From assembly GCA_024811115.1 (NCBI GenBank), contig JAKOGH010000344.1:1-51737 (forward strand): a stretch of 51,737 nt of DNA, read 5' to 3'. This stretch comes from Terana coerulea. Its lineage: Eukaryota; Basidiomycota; Agaricomycetes; Polyporales; Phanerochaetaceae. A program made the position numbers and the translations under genes. Shown here piece by piece: positions 1-11,628 of this stretch; position 1 is the first letter of the stretch; every line of letters begins with the position of its first letter. The notes under the pieces were generated by a model, which was not told the DNA's origin, did not search any database, and saw only the letters and a list, made by a program, of their open reading frames with translations.

Positions 1-44
1 ACGTAGCATCATGGCTCTCGCTCTCTAATTGATTAGTTTATCAG

Positions 45-1099
45 GCTCCCCGCGCATCTGGTCGAATCGCCCGCTTCCCTTCAGCGTGGCTGCGGACAGC
101 GGCCAGACGTTCATTGACCAGAACGCGTACCGAATCCCCGAGTATCCCCTGCTACCCCTATTCCTTGCCGCCGACGCCCTCGAGGCTGACTCTTCAGAAG
201 CCAAGTTCGATTGGAGTGCCGTGGACGTAATCACGGACAGGAACAATCTGCTTAAACTTGTCGGATGGGTCGACCGCTCTTGTGCTCGGAAGAACAACGC
301 CAAAGAATTCCGAATTAACGTCCAGCTCGTTGGCTCGCGCACACTGCTGCTCCAGCGATGGGAGGATCGGAGCTCGGTGAACTCTTACCAGAATGGCTAT
401 GGCGACTCGTTCGAGAAGGAAAGCACCAGGCCGGTGCCCAGCTGCGAGAAGGCGACCTTGGCCGGTATGGGACGTGTTATCACATACGTAGGTCACTCAT
501 CCATTTGACTTCACGGTGATGACTGACATGGGGAGCGTACAGGACTTCGCGGGCCTAAAGCTGGCGGTCCGCTTTGAAGTTGACGCCTGCTACGGTTCAA
601 GCTTTGACAGTGATTCCTCAGACACCCAAACCATTCAGGACTCGCCGGACCAGCTTGTCAATGCCCTGTCTACCTTGAATGTTCAGGACGGCCTGGGCAG
701 TCGCGAGATCCTTGTCGTCCGGGGCGGCGCCACGGTGGCGCAGCAAGCTCTAATCAAGATTAAGTCTCGAGGGGGCCGGCAACGAACAAAAATGCGGCCT
801 ACCTGCAGCTGTACTTCGGACAGACCCCTACACTTATGGTCGGCGTGCACAAAGATGGCACGTTCAATCGCATCCAAGAGATCGAGCTCGAGTCCGAGCA
901 TTCCTTCAGACAAGCCACGGTTCAACCAGGCCTGAACAAGCTCGGGCGGCTATTGAGAGAGTTGCAGGTCGTCTTCAAGGAGCGCGGTCTTGACGCGCGA
1001 TTAAGTCTCGTCTGCCGCAACGGCATTTTGGAGGTTGTGTCACGCGACGCTGAGAACTCGCTTCTTCCAGTGGAGAATTTGAGGCGGTTCGACGCCTAG
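45..1099 (+). pseudogene. Copy 1 of the 'GGPP synthetase'-labelled (Rai1/DXO-like?) family, 5' end outside window
   Basis: This is a member of a fungal family often auto-named geranylgeranyl pyrophosphate synthetase, but no DDxxD motif is present. An acceptor AG at 43-44 opens an exon at 45 reading GSPRIW, so exon 1 lies upstream of the window. A second intron spans 488-542 (after VITY, before DFAGLKL). The exon from 543 carries RFEVDAC, then LIKIKSR where copy 3 has LIELKTR. The later segment (YLQLYFGQTP, GVHKDGTF, LSLVCRNG) is in another frame, so there is a 1-base shift at about 770-790, next to G and A homopolymers. The stop is TAG at 1097-1099. Family membership is firm from four other copies in the window; the biochemical role is unknown. 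The shift could be a true lesion or a sequencing error. Confidence 0.75.
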
Positions 1100-1720
1100 A
1101 CAAGCTCGTACGTACTTGCCGATGTCCACGTTTTCCACTCTAATCCAATATTTCTCGTATGGACAGAAGTCAGTACAGCGAAGCAGGACACTCATATTCA
1201 ATACGTGGTCAGCTGAACCCATCACGTTTACATATGGGATGTGGACGGCTTGGCAGCTGTAATGACCAGGGGTAGTTCTTCCCGTCGTGTGATCTCTTAA
1301 TGCCTAGGATCCAGAGGGCTCTGGGCATTATTAGATGTATATAGTGTTTGGCCAAGCGTTGATGTCCTGCTATTTGGCTTAGCATTATGAACGATCAAGC
1401 ATCTCCGGCTTAGGGTAAGGTCCAGGGTGGACAAGAGCGAGCGCGATATTGCGTACTGCTGGAGGTAAGGCTTTTACTGGCTTGAGTCACGACCGCAGGT
1501 AGTCCCACGGGACGTCTGAACCTTGTCAATAGCGGCGCTGTTAGTCCCTTGTTCTTTCCGGCCAACTGATTTGGTGAAGATACAAATCGAGATACCGCAA
1601 ACTATTTGGACGCCGACATCTTTACCACAGCAACAAACCTTCACCACTGATATAGGTACGATTCGGTGTCATGCATTTCGTACATTTCTCAATTGCGCTT
1701 GTAAATGTTGCAGGGCCGTC
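1100..1720. other. Intergenic stretch between copies 1 and 2
   Basis: About 620 bp. I see no convincing coding segment or repeat. It presumably holds the 3' end of copy 1 and the promoter of copy 2. Confidence 0.4.
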
Positions 1721-3211
1721 ATGACAGAGGCGTCAGGGAATCCGAGGAAAGCTTCGGGAATGTGGCGTAATGCTAGCAGAGGACGAGGAGAGGGAGAAAG
1801 CACGAACAGCCGAGGCATGAGCTATGGCAGGCTTATGCAGACATTCGGAAGTAGAGGGGGCGGCCGAGGTATCTACGGTGCAGGAAAGGAAGGTCGTGGT
1901 TGTGGCTGGCAATCCGGGCCACCAGCGGCTCAGTCCACGAAGCCCAATATCATGGACGACATCGTTCCTGTGACCATTCAAACCGTTGATCTGCCAACGG
2001 ATACGGAGGGCCCGGACGCTACAATTTCGAATGTGCAATATGTTGCATCTTACAACTGGATTGACAATCAAAGGCCAACCATACTTGTGCCAGGTGAGTC
2101 TTCATGCTCTCCTGAACCGCTATGTTCTTACTCTCGCTCGACAGGTTCGCCACGAATTTGGTCAAACCGCACTCTTCCATTCAGGGTACAGTCTGACCAA
2201 GGGGAAACATTCGCGGACCAGAACGGTCATAGAAGTCCTCGGTACCTCTTTCTCCCTCTCTTCCTTGCCGCGGATGTCGTCGAGGGGTCGCGGCCCACAG
2301 ACGCGGCCCCAAACATTGATTGGAGCTCAGCTGATATCGTCACAGATAGGAATAGTCTCCTAAAGCTCCTTGCGTGGCTCGAGCCGGAACTCCTCCTAGA
2401 GAGGCAACGAGAAGAATTTCGCATCGATGTTCAGCTCGCTGGGCCGTGGACCCCGATATTGCAGCGCTAGGAAGGCCTTACCTCCGTTTCCCCGCGAAGA
2501 ACTGGTTTCGGTGACTCTTTCGAGAGGGCGAGCACCGTTACCGCTCCGGGATGTACAAGGGCTACCCTGGCGGGACACTTTCGCGTTATCACCTACGTGA
2601 GTGCGCAACTCTCAACAACGACTATCAGCCATCATGACGTGCAGAGGACTTCGCAGGGGTGAAGCTCATCATTCGCTGTGAGGTGGATGCTTGCTATGAA
2701 TCTGGAAAGGCATCTCGCAGCAGTTTTACACTGGATCCGGCCGACAGCCTCGTCTCAGCATTATCGTCGTTGCGAGTAAACGATGGTACATCTGGTACTC
2801 CAGCCTTGTATCGCCACAACATTCAGGTTGTGCGGGCCGGGTCCGAAGCGTCACGGGATAGTCTAATCAACATCAAATCACGCTCCCAGAGGAACATCAC
2901 AGCGGTCAGCGAGACCCTCGCGCACCTGCAGCTGTTCATTGGCCAGACCCCGACTCTGATGCTCGGCGTGCATCAGAAGGGCACTTTACGAGATCCAACA
3001 GCGAGAGCTGAAATCCGAAGATTCTTCTGAAGTCGCAGAGATGGCCAAGCCCGCACTCAAGAAGCTGCAACTACTGTTGGAGGAAATACAGAATATCGTC
3101 ATGGAGAGAGGTGAAGGGGTGCAGATAAGTCTCGTCTGCCAAAACGGCGTTCTGCAGCTCATGCAGCGGAAGAGCGCAAGCTTGGAGCGTTTTGACCCGA
3201 GTGACAGTTAG
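1721..3211 (+). pseudogene. Copy 2 of the 'GGPP synthetase'-labelled family, full length but broken
   Basis: This is the only copy in the window with its N-terminus. The ATG at 1721 starts an Arg/Gly-rich leader, followed by DDIVPVTIQTVDLP and SYNWIDNQRPTILVPG. Introns are 2094-2144 (joins VPG to SPRIW) and 2597-2646 (joins VITY to DFAGVKL). Two lesions are visible. A TAG at 2468-2470 replaces the Trp of the family's LQRWE motif, a G-to-A change. A 1-base loss near 3,000 throws EIQQRELKSE out of frame. The remainder reaches LSLVCQNGVLQLM and a TAG at 3209-3211. RCEVDAC is kept but the later ExK site reads INIKSR. Gene order (this family, then DUF6534) is repeated at 27-35 kb. Likely a pseudogene. 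Confidence 0.8.
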
Positions 3212-3805
3212 TGCACACCCCATTTGCCTAACATTCGTATTGATCATTGACTCAAACTATAGCTCAAGGTACGGGAACAGGGCGTTTGTAGTGAGTTATT
3301 TGTACCTGACTTCTAATGTCCGTGGCGGTAACTCTATCGAACAGATACGCCGAATTCATAATCAGCCGAATTGTATGCATGCAACTATGTTACTAGGAGC
3401 GTTAACAACATACGGAGCAGCTTTGGAGTGTTTCTTGATTTGGAATCTCGAAGTGCGGCGGGAGTCCCAGTCTCAAACGTTTTTCTACGGCGCCGAATTT
3501 AAATGGACCTAATTTACCCACCCGAGTACCTCTCTTGTAACAGCCCAATCATGTCGCAGGCGGTCAACTTTCCTGGGAATATGTACTCATCCAGGGTATG
3601 CTCGCGCCTTGTTAAAAAATCATCAATCACATCTCACAATCTCTATTAGCATCAAGACGAACAGATGTAGTCTGTCTGCACGCAGGGCATGATATCGTCC
3701 TGCATCCTGAGATGATCAAGATTGAAACAGACGCATGACAGTGAGAACTCATATAGAGTGACTCGTCTTTGGTCGAGTAACAGCCGGGTCCCCAGCCACA
3801 TTATC
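3212..3805. other. Intergenic stretch upstream of DUF6534 gene 1
   Basis: About 595 bp. It holds the presumptive promoter of the next gene. The string TTGGTCGAGTAACAGC at 3770-3785 recurs almost exactly (TTGGTCGAGTAATAGC) about 25-35 bp before the start codon of the second DUF6534 gene, so the promoter was duplicated with the gene. No coding segment is recognised. Confidence 0.5.
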
Positions 3806-5846
3806 ATGTCCGATCCATCTGCTCCACCTCAGATAGCGGCTCAGGCTGCAGCTCAAGCTATACTCGCCGAAGGCGTGCGCACCTTCTTGGAGCCGATGCT
3901 TGTACTCGTCTGCGTGGCGATTATGTGAGTTTGTCCGATTTCACATCGCGGATAGGTTTGGATGTTTCACTAGGCTCTTCGGAGTAGTTGCTGCCCAAGT
4001 GTACAGTTATTGGTTCTCCTATCAAGACGATCATATTGGCATGAAGGTCTATGTATTCATGCTCTGGTGAGTGGGTCATCGCAGTCGACATATAACATGG
4101 TTGTGACATCCGAGTGCAGCGTTTTGGAGTGCATTCACAGCGGTCTATGCATTCATATATTAGATTGGTACTTCGTGAAGAACATTGGCACTCCTCAAGG
4201 CACTCTGCGCATTATTTGGAGCGTACCAGTATGTCCTTCTGCTTCCAGTATCCCTCAGTCAACCAAGACTCATTGCACATAAGCTGTCAATATTTATGGA
4301 GGTCGGTATGTGCTTTTGGTATGTTTCTACTGAGCAATGACACGTTTCCGGCAGATATCGATCATCTGTCTCTGCCATGGGTGAGTCCAGGATCATTCCA
4401 TCGAGGCGTGCTTAGACATTCCGCTGTGACAGGTTTTACATCTACCGGCTCTGGCAGCGTATGTCCCATGGCCGCATCGTTGCAATGCGGCTGCTAACGG
4501 CTCGACTAGTAAGCCAACGACATATTGTACTCACAGGCTGTGTGGTGCGTCTGCCGGCGCTCTATAACGTGAATCATGTCCTCGTTTCTAATTGCTACCC
4601 AGGCGTTCTTGGTGTTATCTCGCATAGGTGTGTCTATTACTCGGCGTGATATCACCACATTCCCGAACTGAGTGATGTTGTAGGTGTCGGCTTTAGTACG
4701 TGCATTCTACTTTTGAGCATAGTCAGAGATGTGAACCAGCGCGGTGCTACTTTTAGTGACAACAAGCTTCATGTGAGTTTCCTGCCCGGCGATACCTTGC
4801 TATTTTTACGCGGCACGTAGCTTCATCTATGACACATGGGCAGAATTCCGTGCAGAGTCGATTACACATGTGAGTCGTGAAGCATCGAACCTTGCTATTT
4901 GGCTTCTCATGTAATGGTCCAGATCACGGTCATTGTCAGCCTTTCTCTCGGCGTTGTAGTCGACATATCGATTACAGCCTGCCTTACCTACTACCTACAT
5001 AAGCTCAAGTCGAGTTTTCGCAGGTATGTTTCCGCTCAGAGTATAGAGCCACTCATATGATCAAGTTAACTGGAATGCGCAGAACACAGCATCTAGCTCA
5101 ATGGTTGACATTCTACTTGGTCAACACCGGCGCCATCACTGTGTAAGTTTCACGCCTTGTCCATCGTAGCAATTGCTGATGACCACTCAACTACTCAGTA
5201 TATTCTCCATAACAGCGGTTTTAACGGTAGTCTGATTTGTTGCCTCTCGCATTCGGAGTCTCACGAACGTCTGCCTATTTTGCAGTTCAACTTCTCATCA
5301 ACAACTCTTATCTTCGGCGGAATGATCGAGATTCTCAGCAAGCGTAGGTTGCCCGCCTCATCATGTGGTGCTCCCATTTGACAAAATGACACACATAGTA
5401 TATGCCAATGCGGTGTTATCGATGTTGGCGCATCCCTTTCATGCTGTCAATACTACGAGTTGACTGAAGTGTATTCTTACCAGGTTGAATGCGAGACATA
5501 CGCTGAAGGAGCGAACATCGAGCAAAGACGGCATAAACTCTATTCCGCTACGACTCAGACGCAGTGGTGGGACATCGGATCCGCAGGGTCAGACTGTAAC
5601 AGTGCGTATATATGTTTTGATATAAGCCTGAGCTAATTATCTGTTTATCAGAACAACGGTGTACACATAGACATCTATAAGGAAGTCACTAGCGATGAGG
5701 TAAGATCTAACCGCAACAACAAAATCTCATATATTTTTAGTGCTGACATTATCAATCTTCTGTAGGTTCTAAGGCCTGAGAGTGCACTAAATTTTGCGGT
5801 GCATGCTTTACCGCCCAAGGGCCCGACCTCAGCCGGAGACGTATAA
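3806..5846 (+). CDS. DUF6534-type multi-pass membrane protein, gene 1
   Basis: This is a fungal integral membrane protein of the DUF6534 type, a large agaricomycete family expected to have about seven transmembrane helices; no biochemical function is established. ATG is at 3806 and TAA at 5844-5846, with many introns of about 50 bp. Exon pieces in order read FLEPMLVLVCVAI, AQVYSYWFSYQDD, ECIHSGLCIHILDWYFVKN, FYIYRLWQ, FIYDTWAEFRAES, LSLGVVVDISITACLTYYLHKL, AQWLTFYLVNTGAITV, STTLIFGGMIEIL and the family's terminal LNARHTLKERTSS. The hydrophobic helices alternate with short loops as expected. I found no stop that splicing cannot avoid, so it may be functional. It follows copy 2 of the 'GGPP synthetase' family, and its paralogue at 33,475 has the same neighbour. 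Confidence 0.75.
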
Positions 5847-6081
5847 GTTGCATGTTGCAATGCAGAATGAGTGGAAAGGAACGTGAAGGCGTGTCAGAAA
5901 TAGTGTGTTGTTAGTAACAGGCTTTATTTACAAAGTACGTAAGGCCGCAGGCATGCTTTTATAAGCACATAGGTGTTTTTGGGTACTTCATCACCGAGTT
6001 CTGCTCGCGTTGTCCCATCCAATGAGCCAACGTGTATAATATTACCCTCAGCACCATGTACAGTACCCTACGTCAGATACG

Positions 6082-6981
6082 ATGGATCAGAAGACTACCG
6101 TGGCGGCGGTGTTTATGGCTACTCCCAACGAGGCGCGGCGCCCACTGCTATCGGCACTATCCCTTGTACGTAGGGATATTCTCGAGCATAACGGCCCATT
6201 GCCCAGACGCAAGCCCTCATCTCGCGACTCGTCCGCGTCATCGTCGAAACCGGCACCCTCGCAGGCACGTCCCCGCCCGCGCCGCGCCACCCCGCCGTAC
6301 CCCGCTACCCGTGCATCCGCCCCAGCAGCGCCAGCGCTGACTAGTGTTCGGGTAAAAACTCGGCGGAGTTTCTGACCGTGGTTATTAACCAAGGCATCCG
6401 AGAGGGCCTTTTTACTTAGGTTATTAACCGTTTATAACTCAGGGCGCTAAAATTTTCCACGCACTGTGCAGCTGCAGCGGCGAAGCTCCAGCTTGTTGAG
6501 ATAGCGGTGAAGAATAAAGGAAATGCATAAGGATGACTTGGAGAGTTGACTCTACGAGCTGGACTGCCTTCGGGGCAAGAGTGAGCTCGTCGTCCACTCC
6601 CCGATGGATTTCAACGCTCGGACATACCGTGGGAACTCGATGACTGCAGTCGCGAAAGCTATCTCGCCCGAGTCCAGCCTTGCAGAGACGGGGTAAGCCA
6701 GCTAGGCACCCTTGTGCAGCGACGATAATGCCTCGTAAAACCCTACGGTAAGCCAGTCTACCCTCGGGGACCTCAGAGTTATTAACAGCCCCAAAACCCC
6801 CTCGACATTCTAACCGTTATTAACCTGTTAATAACCAAGTTAAAAAGGGCAGGTTAATAACACATGAGTTTCTACCCGAACACTAGCGCTGACCGCCATC
6901 ATACTGACTCTCGTCCTGTACGCCGCCGTGCGCCGCCAAGACGGGGGATCTAGCTCTAAGCTCCAATTATGTTGTGTGTAA
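6082..6981 (+). pseudogene. Small predicted tail-anchored protein interrupted by a MITE
   Basis: Coding sequence runs 6082-6341 and resumes at 6894-6981. Removing the 543-bp element plus one 9-bp target duplication leaves 348 nt, an intact 115-residue frame. The N-terminal part (MDQKTTVAAVFMATPNEARR) is followed by a Ser/Pro/Arg/Ala-rich linker. The C-terminus is a single hydrophobic helix (AIILTLVLYAAV), then RRQ and a tail ending LQLCCV, whose cysteines could be lipidated. One C-terminal helix and no signal peptide suggest a tail-anchored membrane protein. I do not recognise the family. With the insert present, the frame ends inside the element after RVKTRRSF, so the membrane anchor is lost. 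Confidence 0.65.
6342..6884. mobile_element. 543-bp MITE, MULE-like, with 9-bp target duplication
   Basis: The ends are inverted repeats: AGTGTTCGGGTAAAAACTC on the left and the complement of AGTGTTCGGGTAGAAACTC on the right. It is flanked by a perfect 9-bp direct repeat AGCGCTGAC at 6333-6341 and 6885-6893. A 9-bp duplication is typical of Mutator-like transposons, so a non-autonomous MULE is the best guess. Subterminal regions are packed with GTTATTAAC/GTTAATAAC words (for example 6381, 6419, 6815, 6853), possible transposase-binding sites. No coding capacity is evident. The element sits inside the small tail-anchored protein gene. Confidence 0.85.
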
Positions 6982-7106
6982 ATGGTGTGGTTATGATAGC
7001 GCATCTACGGCCTAAGAGCAGGAGGTTTGGTGCAGAACTTGAAGGACAGGCGGTGTGGTGGTAGAGATTAGCGCAGGCGCGAAAAGCGCATAATTCAATT
7101 ATTCTC

Positions 7107-7175
7107 GATTAGGCAGGCAGAGGCTTTGACGCCTAACAGCGACCGCTTGCGTCCGCGTCTAAAGGCGTCTAATCG
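7107..7175. repeat. Imperfect palindrome beside the LINE 3' end
   Basis: CGATTAG near 7107 is mirrored by CTAATCG near 7170, and inside it GACGCC is mirrored by GGCGTC. This gives an imperfect inverted repeat of about 70 bp just before the A/T-rich tail of the LINE remnant. Function is unknown; it could be a small MITE end or part of the LINE 3' end. Confidence 0.3.
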
Positions 7176-7179
7176 CACT

Positions 7180-9166
7180 TTTTATTATTTATTATTACTC
7201 CAAGTTGTATTTAAAGTGCAGGGAACATGCCCTATGCTACACATGTGATACCTAGGCACGAGCGCGGCTTTGAAGAAACCAATCCAGTCGGTTTAAGAAA
7301 ATGGTAGGCCTTTCACGAACTCCCTCGGTCGCAGTAAGAGGATTCCTCCCCTTCCGCTCGTGAGTCGGCCCGAGTTTCCGGACATCCGATCCCCGCAGGA
7401 GTCACCCCCGGTTCACAGAGCCTTCCCGGCAAGAATGCGCGCAGCGCGATAAGCGCAAAAGCACGTCGCCACACAAGTGATAATGCAGATGCGCGCCGGC
7501 CCGATAGAAGCTAAGGTGGGAATTTTGATTGCACAGACACAACACGAGTTTGCACCCAGCCAGAGGCGGTACAGGTGGTCTCGAGCGGTCGTGCTACGGG
7601 CCGGGGTCTTCCCGTCCCTGCGCTCTTTGGCCTTCCGGTACTTTTTCCGGTTCGCCTTGAGCGCGTTTCTTTAGGTAGTGGGAGAAAACCTCCCTTCCAT
7701 GATGTCCGTGTACATGCCCTGAGGCTGTGTAACACGTTCAATGTTGTCTTTGTGTTTGCGGCGAGATTTCTCGTCCTTGTCTCTCTCCTGTATCCACTTG
7801 TCGCTAGACTCGTGTTGGGGAGATAGAACTTCTTTTGACGACGTGTTGATCCGCCATCAATATAATTGTGCGCAGCCACTTGTGAGGCAAGTGGAATAGC
7901 AGGTCATCCGGGTGATCAGATGCCCACTGCCGCGCAGCATGCTGGATGACACTTCCCTCCTTCTCCGAATAGAAGCGGAGGGGGTGTCTGTTGATTCTTG
8001 CTCCCGGGCTCCTCTCCCTCTTCCGAACGTGACAAATTCATGCCAGCCGGAGGTTTTGATGGTAGCCTTTCCGCCCGTTTGGGCCGCGGTGTTGACGCCG
8101 CCACTCAGAAGTGCTGTTTGCGCTCAATTGTTACCTGTCAGATGAATTCATCCTCACGGTCCCAAGAGTCAATGTTTTGCCATCGGACACCTGTGCGGAT
8201 GTCTCCGTGCCGATTAATGGCGTCCTGTATGAGGTCGCCCCACTCAAACGTTGCGACCAACGGATTGAGGTATAGGAATATGGCGATATCCGCCATGTCT
8301 AGGTGGTTCTCCTTATTTTGCAAGTGAAGCTGCTTTCCGCAGCGATCAACTCTAACCGTTCCTGCTCGGGTACAACCCGGGAGGTTTGTGAGCCTGATCC
8401 AGAACAGGCACTCGTAGAGGATGTGCCATCGTGTCTTGAACCTCGGATGATCAGTGTCGCATGGGCAATACAACGGCCCGGGTTTGGGCATCCATTTGCT
8501 CACACCGTCACTGTCGGTTTCCCATTTGCCGTGCTTCATTCGGAACTCCCCGTGAGGGAAGTGGCCTGTGATGAAGCGCGTTAATCTAGAGTAGAACTTT
8601 GTTTTGTTCCCGAAAGTTTCTCAGCGCCCAGTGGCGCTTGGGCATGTTTGAGAAGAGAGCATGCTCGTCCTTCTCGACCAGGAGATTACTCCCTCGGTAC
8701 TTGACGTTTTTCATCTTGGCCTTTCAGGCTGAGTATGGCATGCTGAGAGAGCCTCTGTTTCGCCACTGATTGTGACGTATACGTGGGCTGATTCATTTCG
8801 GCACCCTCTTTAGCGAGTTTGTCGACCGTATCAGCCTCAGAATGCAAGTCGGTGACATGTTCCATGTAATAATGGGACGGCTGCCACACGACTGCAAGTC
8901 GGCGTGTTGGGAACCGGCCCTGATCGAGCTATTCCCGTAGCGCTTTGCACGCGCCAATTGACTCCATTTGACTGGAGTCGTTTTTAGCTTACAGGATGGC
9001 AATGCCTGCCGCCCTGTTGTCTACAAATATGGTAAGAGACTCATACTTGTAGCCCTCTCACGGTACTCGAGGGGTATGTATGGTTTCTCTTTATTCTCAG
9101 GGAGTTTGGCCCACGCATGGTAGTCTAGCTCCCCTAGTTTGATTGCCTGATAGAAGTCATCATCTG
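7180..9166 (-). mobile_element. 3' half of a Tad-like LINE (RNase H end, zinc finger, 3' UTR)
   Basis: On the minus strand the element enters at 9166, directly abutting element A, and ends near 7180 in a TAATAAATAATAAAAA-like tail typical of fungal LINEs. The coding remnant occupies 9166 to about 8138. Below that is apparent 3' UTR of about 950 bp with no recognisable domain. The 5' half of what appears to be the same insertion lies at about 15,000-22,420 on the plus strand, ending at element B. Both halves share a broken RNase H domain. Confidence 0.8.
8138..9166 (-). pseudogene. LINE ORF2 C-terminus: second half of RNase H plus CxC..H..C zinc finger
   Basis: Reading down from 9166: DDDFYQAIKLGELDYHAWAK, then IFVDNRAAG (the RNase H strand carrying a catalytic Asp), then WQPSHYYMEH with EADTVDKLAKEGAE (the RNase H His/Asp region). 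Last comes a zinc-finger-like segment, CPCDTDHPRFKTRWHILYEC, near the stop at 8138. Several frameshifts and stops separate these pieces, so it is dead. In Tad-clade LINEs the ORF2 order is endonuclease, reverse transcriptase, RNase H, zinc knuckle, which fits this as the C-terminal end. Confidence 0.75.
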
Positions 9167-9659
9167 CATCTGAAAAACCCCCCTTACTATTCCTGCCTAA
9201 TGCATGCTGATAAGCACTAATTCATTGCACATAAGCTTCAAAGTAACACAACTAGATAAATAGATGCATTAGGCCAATAAGGCAGTTTAGTGAGGTCCTT
9301 TGCTAATTGTCTTAATTATTCTATATATTAGGGCAATTAGTCCTATTTCTCAGCTATTTGTTTCCTTACTGTCCTATTTTGTTCCTTACATGCAGCTATA
9401 ATACCACTACTGCTTGACTAATCATCTGAGAAATCCCCCTTCTTAATTTAACCTGATGCTCTGTATTGCATATTTAGTTATCTACATACAAGACTAAGCT
9501 ACCTAACACAACAAACTACTTGTACTGTGCAGGTAAGCCCATGCACCATGCACCATACTCACCTGCACTGCGCCATGCCCACCTGTGTGTTGTATCTGTC
9601 AGTAACATACTTACGTACACCACTACCCTGGCCCTCATGTCGTGCACCAGCCCCTTCGA

Positions 9660-10260
9660 CGGGGGCGCACTTGTCAGCGTCGGTCTGCACGCGTCGTGCT
9701 TCGCCACGTCCTGCGCGCCAGCGCCCGGCGCGTGCGCGTGCTGCGCTCGTTGGCGTCGTGCTGGGGTGCTTGCTACCCTGGTCCCTCGCGTCGTGCGTCG
9801 GCCCTTTGTAACGGCGGCACGCTTGCCTGCGTCGGCCTGCGCGCGTCGTGCTTCGCCACGTCCTGCGCTGGCCGGCGTTGGCGTGGTGCGCATCCGTCGG
9901 CACCGTACGTGCGTGCGCCGCTGTCCCGCCCTCGCGTATCTTGCGCGTCGTGCTGTACGCGCCGGTTTCTTGTGCGTCGGGCGTCAGCGCTCACCTGCGT
10001 CGGTCTGCGCGCGTCGTGCTTCGCGCGTCCCGCGGCCGGTGTTGGTGTTATGCACGTGCTGCGTTCTCGGCGTCAGCGCCTGTGTAGCTTGTTGCGCTGG
10101 TCCTCGCGTCGACGTCGGCCCTTTGTAACGGCGGCGTGCTCGCCTACGTCGGCCTGCGTGTGCTGTGCTTCGCGTCGCCCGCCGGCGCTGTGCGCCGCCG
10201 TTCGTGTTGTACGCGTCGTGTCGTGCGCTGCCGGCTTCTTGTGCGTCGGCGTCGCGGCCG
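9660..10260 (+). repeat. CpG-dense tandem array in element A, about 150-170 bp units
   Basis: The word GTCGTGCTTCGCCACG, or a close variant, recurs at about 9693, 9845, 10,013 and 10,162. A second anchor, TCGGCCCTTTGTAACGGCGG, recurs at about 9798 and 10,115. That gives about four diverged units. Long open frames on both strands here (for example 202 codons) follow from the GC-rich repeat and show no domain. Confidence 0.75.
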
Positions 10261-10353
10261 CCGGCGTTGAGCTTGTTGCGTGCTTGACTACAGCGGGCGT
10301 TCGCGCGCGATGTTCGTTGCTGGTGGGGATGCGTGGTGCCTATTTATAAAGCA

Positions 10354-10386
10354 CGTCCATAAGCCGTGCATGCACGGCCATGGACG
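10354..10386. other. Hairpin in element A
   Basis: Outer stem CGTCCAT/ATGGACG surrounds the 16-bp perfect palindrome GCCGTGCATGCACGGC, with a small aa/c internal bulge. A TATTTATAAA string lies just upstream. The same structure occurs in elements B and C at the equivalent place. Confidence 0.7.
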
Positions 10387-10674
10387 GCTCTGGGTAGCAG
10401 CGGTGGATGCGATGAGAGGGCCACGTCACCGTTTGCAGGGAGCCCCTCCCTTCAACAGCCTTGCTTGATAATTCACGCGTCCCCCACTCTTGTGTGGTGT
10501 CGCTTGGGTCCTGGTGTCGCGGTAGGTGGTCGCTGACGCAGCTAACGCGTCGGTTAGGAATGAGGGACCAAGGGAGTGAAAGATGACGCCAACCAGCGAA
10601 GGCTTCAAAAGACGTTAAGGCGCTTCAATATACCTAGTAAGTTATGACCATTCTGTACGATGATACACGTAAGC

Positions 10675-10747
10675 TGTTGTGGCGCAGTTGTTAATCTACT
10701 GGGCGTGTTTACCCAGGTGGTCCTGGGTTCAAGTCCTTCTGGGTGCA
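10675..10747 (+). other. tRNA-like segment with Pol III boxes in element A
   Basis: TGGCGCAGTTGT matches 11 of 12 positions of the A-box consensus TRGCNNAGYNGG, and GGTTCAAGTCC matches 10 of 11 of the B box. Between them CTGGG and CCCAG can form an anticodon-like stem. The acceptor and T stems are poor, so this is a tRNA-derived promoter or relic, not a working tRNA. Confidence 0.55.
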
Positions 10748-11628
10748 TTGTGGTTATTTCTGGTCATCTTTTTTGAGCCTCGGCCCATTAACAAAAGCAT
10801 ACAGTGTGAATTGCTTTGGTCGTCTGTGAAGCAGTCACTCTTTTAGAGCTATTGTGATATTTAAAATTGATTGCAACTTGTTGTTCAACTGTGGCAAATG
10901 GCAATTATATAAGAATATAGACATTCTAGGCAAAAGCAGCTCTTTTTAGCAATTGTACAGAGCTTATATATTGGGTTATAAAGGTAATATTAAAGAGCTT
11001 CAGACTTGTCATTAACAATATCCTTAAAGCTTTGTGCACTTTGAAAACCAGTCTAATAAGGAATCCATTATGCATTTATGTGCTAACTAGGCTGAAATAG
11101 AGAATAGTAGCTACATTAACACTAAAAGTGTAATAGTATAAGTATATAGGTTAGCTGATTGGCAGAAAAAGGAGGACATAGAACTAAATTAGCTTTAAGC
11201 AATACAATAATAAGAGTTCAAGTAATGAATAAAAGCAATAGCAAAATAAGTGTCATAAGCTCTAGATAATGTCATAAATATGATACAAATAACAAGCAAA
11301 TAAGTAAAAGCTAATAATAAGCTACTGATAAAATATGCAATAGTGAGAGATTAGATAAAAAGAAATATAGTAAATGAGCTAATGAAAGAATGCAATAAGG
11401 CATTGGTAAGGAATAAAAAGTCAATTAGGTAGTAAAAGCCATTAATAATCAGCAGACTAGAATGTTAAAAAGGCAATGGGCTGTTTAGCAAGCTAATAGA
11501 TGTAGATTAGCTAAATAAACTATATTTTAAGAATACATTTTCACAAAAAGCGAAAAAGAACATAATAAACAACTTAGTGTTAAATAAGAAGCATAAAGCA
11601 TAGATTAGAAAGAGGGTTTTTCCAGATG

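Larger units (their letters stand above)
9167..11628 (+). mobile_element. Element A: 2.46-kb inverted-ended element of an unfamiliar family
   Basis: It begins CATCTGAAAAACCCC and ends with the complement of CATCTGGAAAAACCC. Layout: AT-rich left arm (9167-9530), CpG-dense tandem array (about 9660-10,260), hairpin (10,354-10,386), tRNA-like segment (about 10,675-10,747), and a long AT-rich right arm to 11,628. I found no transposase, reverse transcriptase or other domain, so it is probably non-autonomous. The left flank is the LINE 3' half and the right flank a UbiA-like gene fragment; these do not belong to one insertion site. Compared by eye it is almost identical to B in inverted orientation. 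Confidence 0.85.

Noticed and set aside
9520..10349. Long open frames (200-313 codons) in the GC-rich arrays of the three elements
   Set aside because: They occur on both strands and in several frames over the same repeat, encode Arg/Ala/Cys-rich low-complexity sequence and differ between copies.
9167..11628. Element A as a Helitron (hairpin present)
   Set aside because: The hairpin is internal, ends lack the 5'-TC and 3'-CTRR pattern, and the termini are inverted repeats with a duplication.
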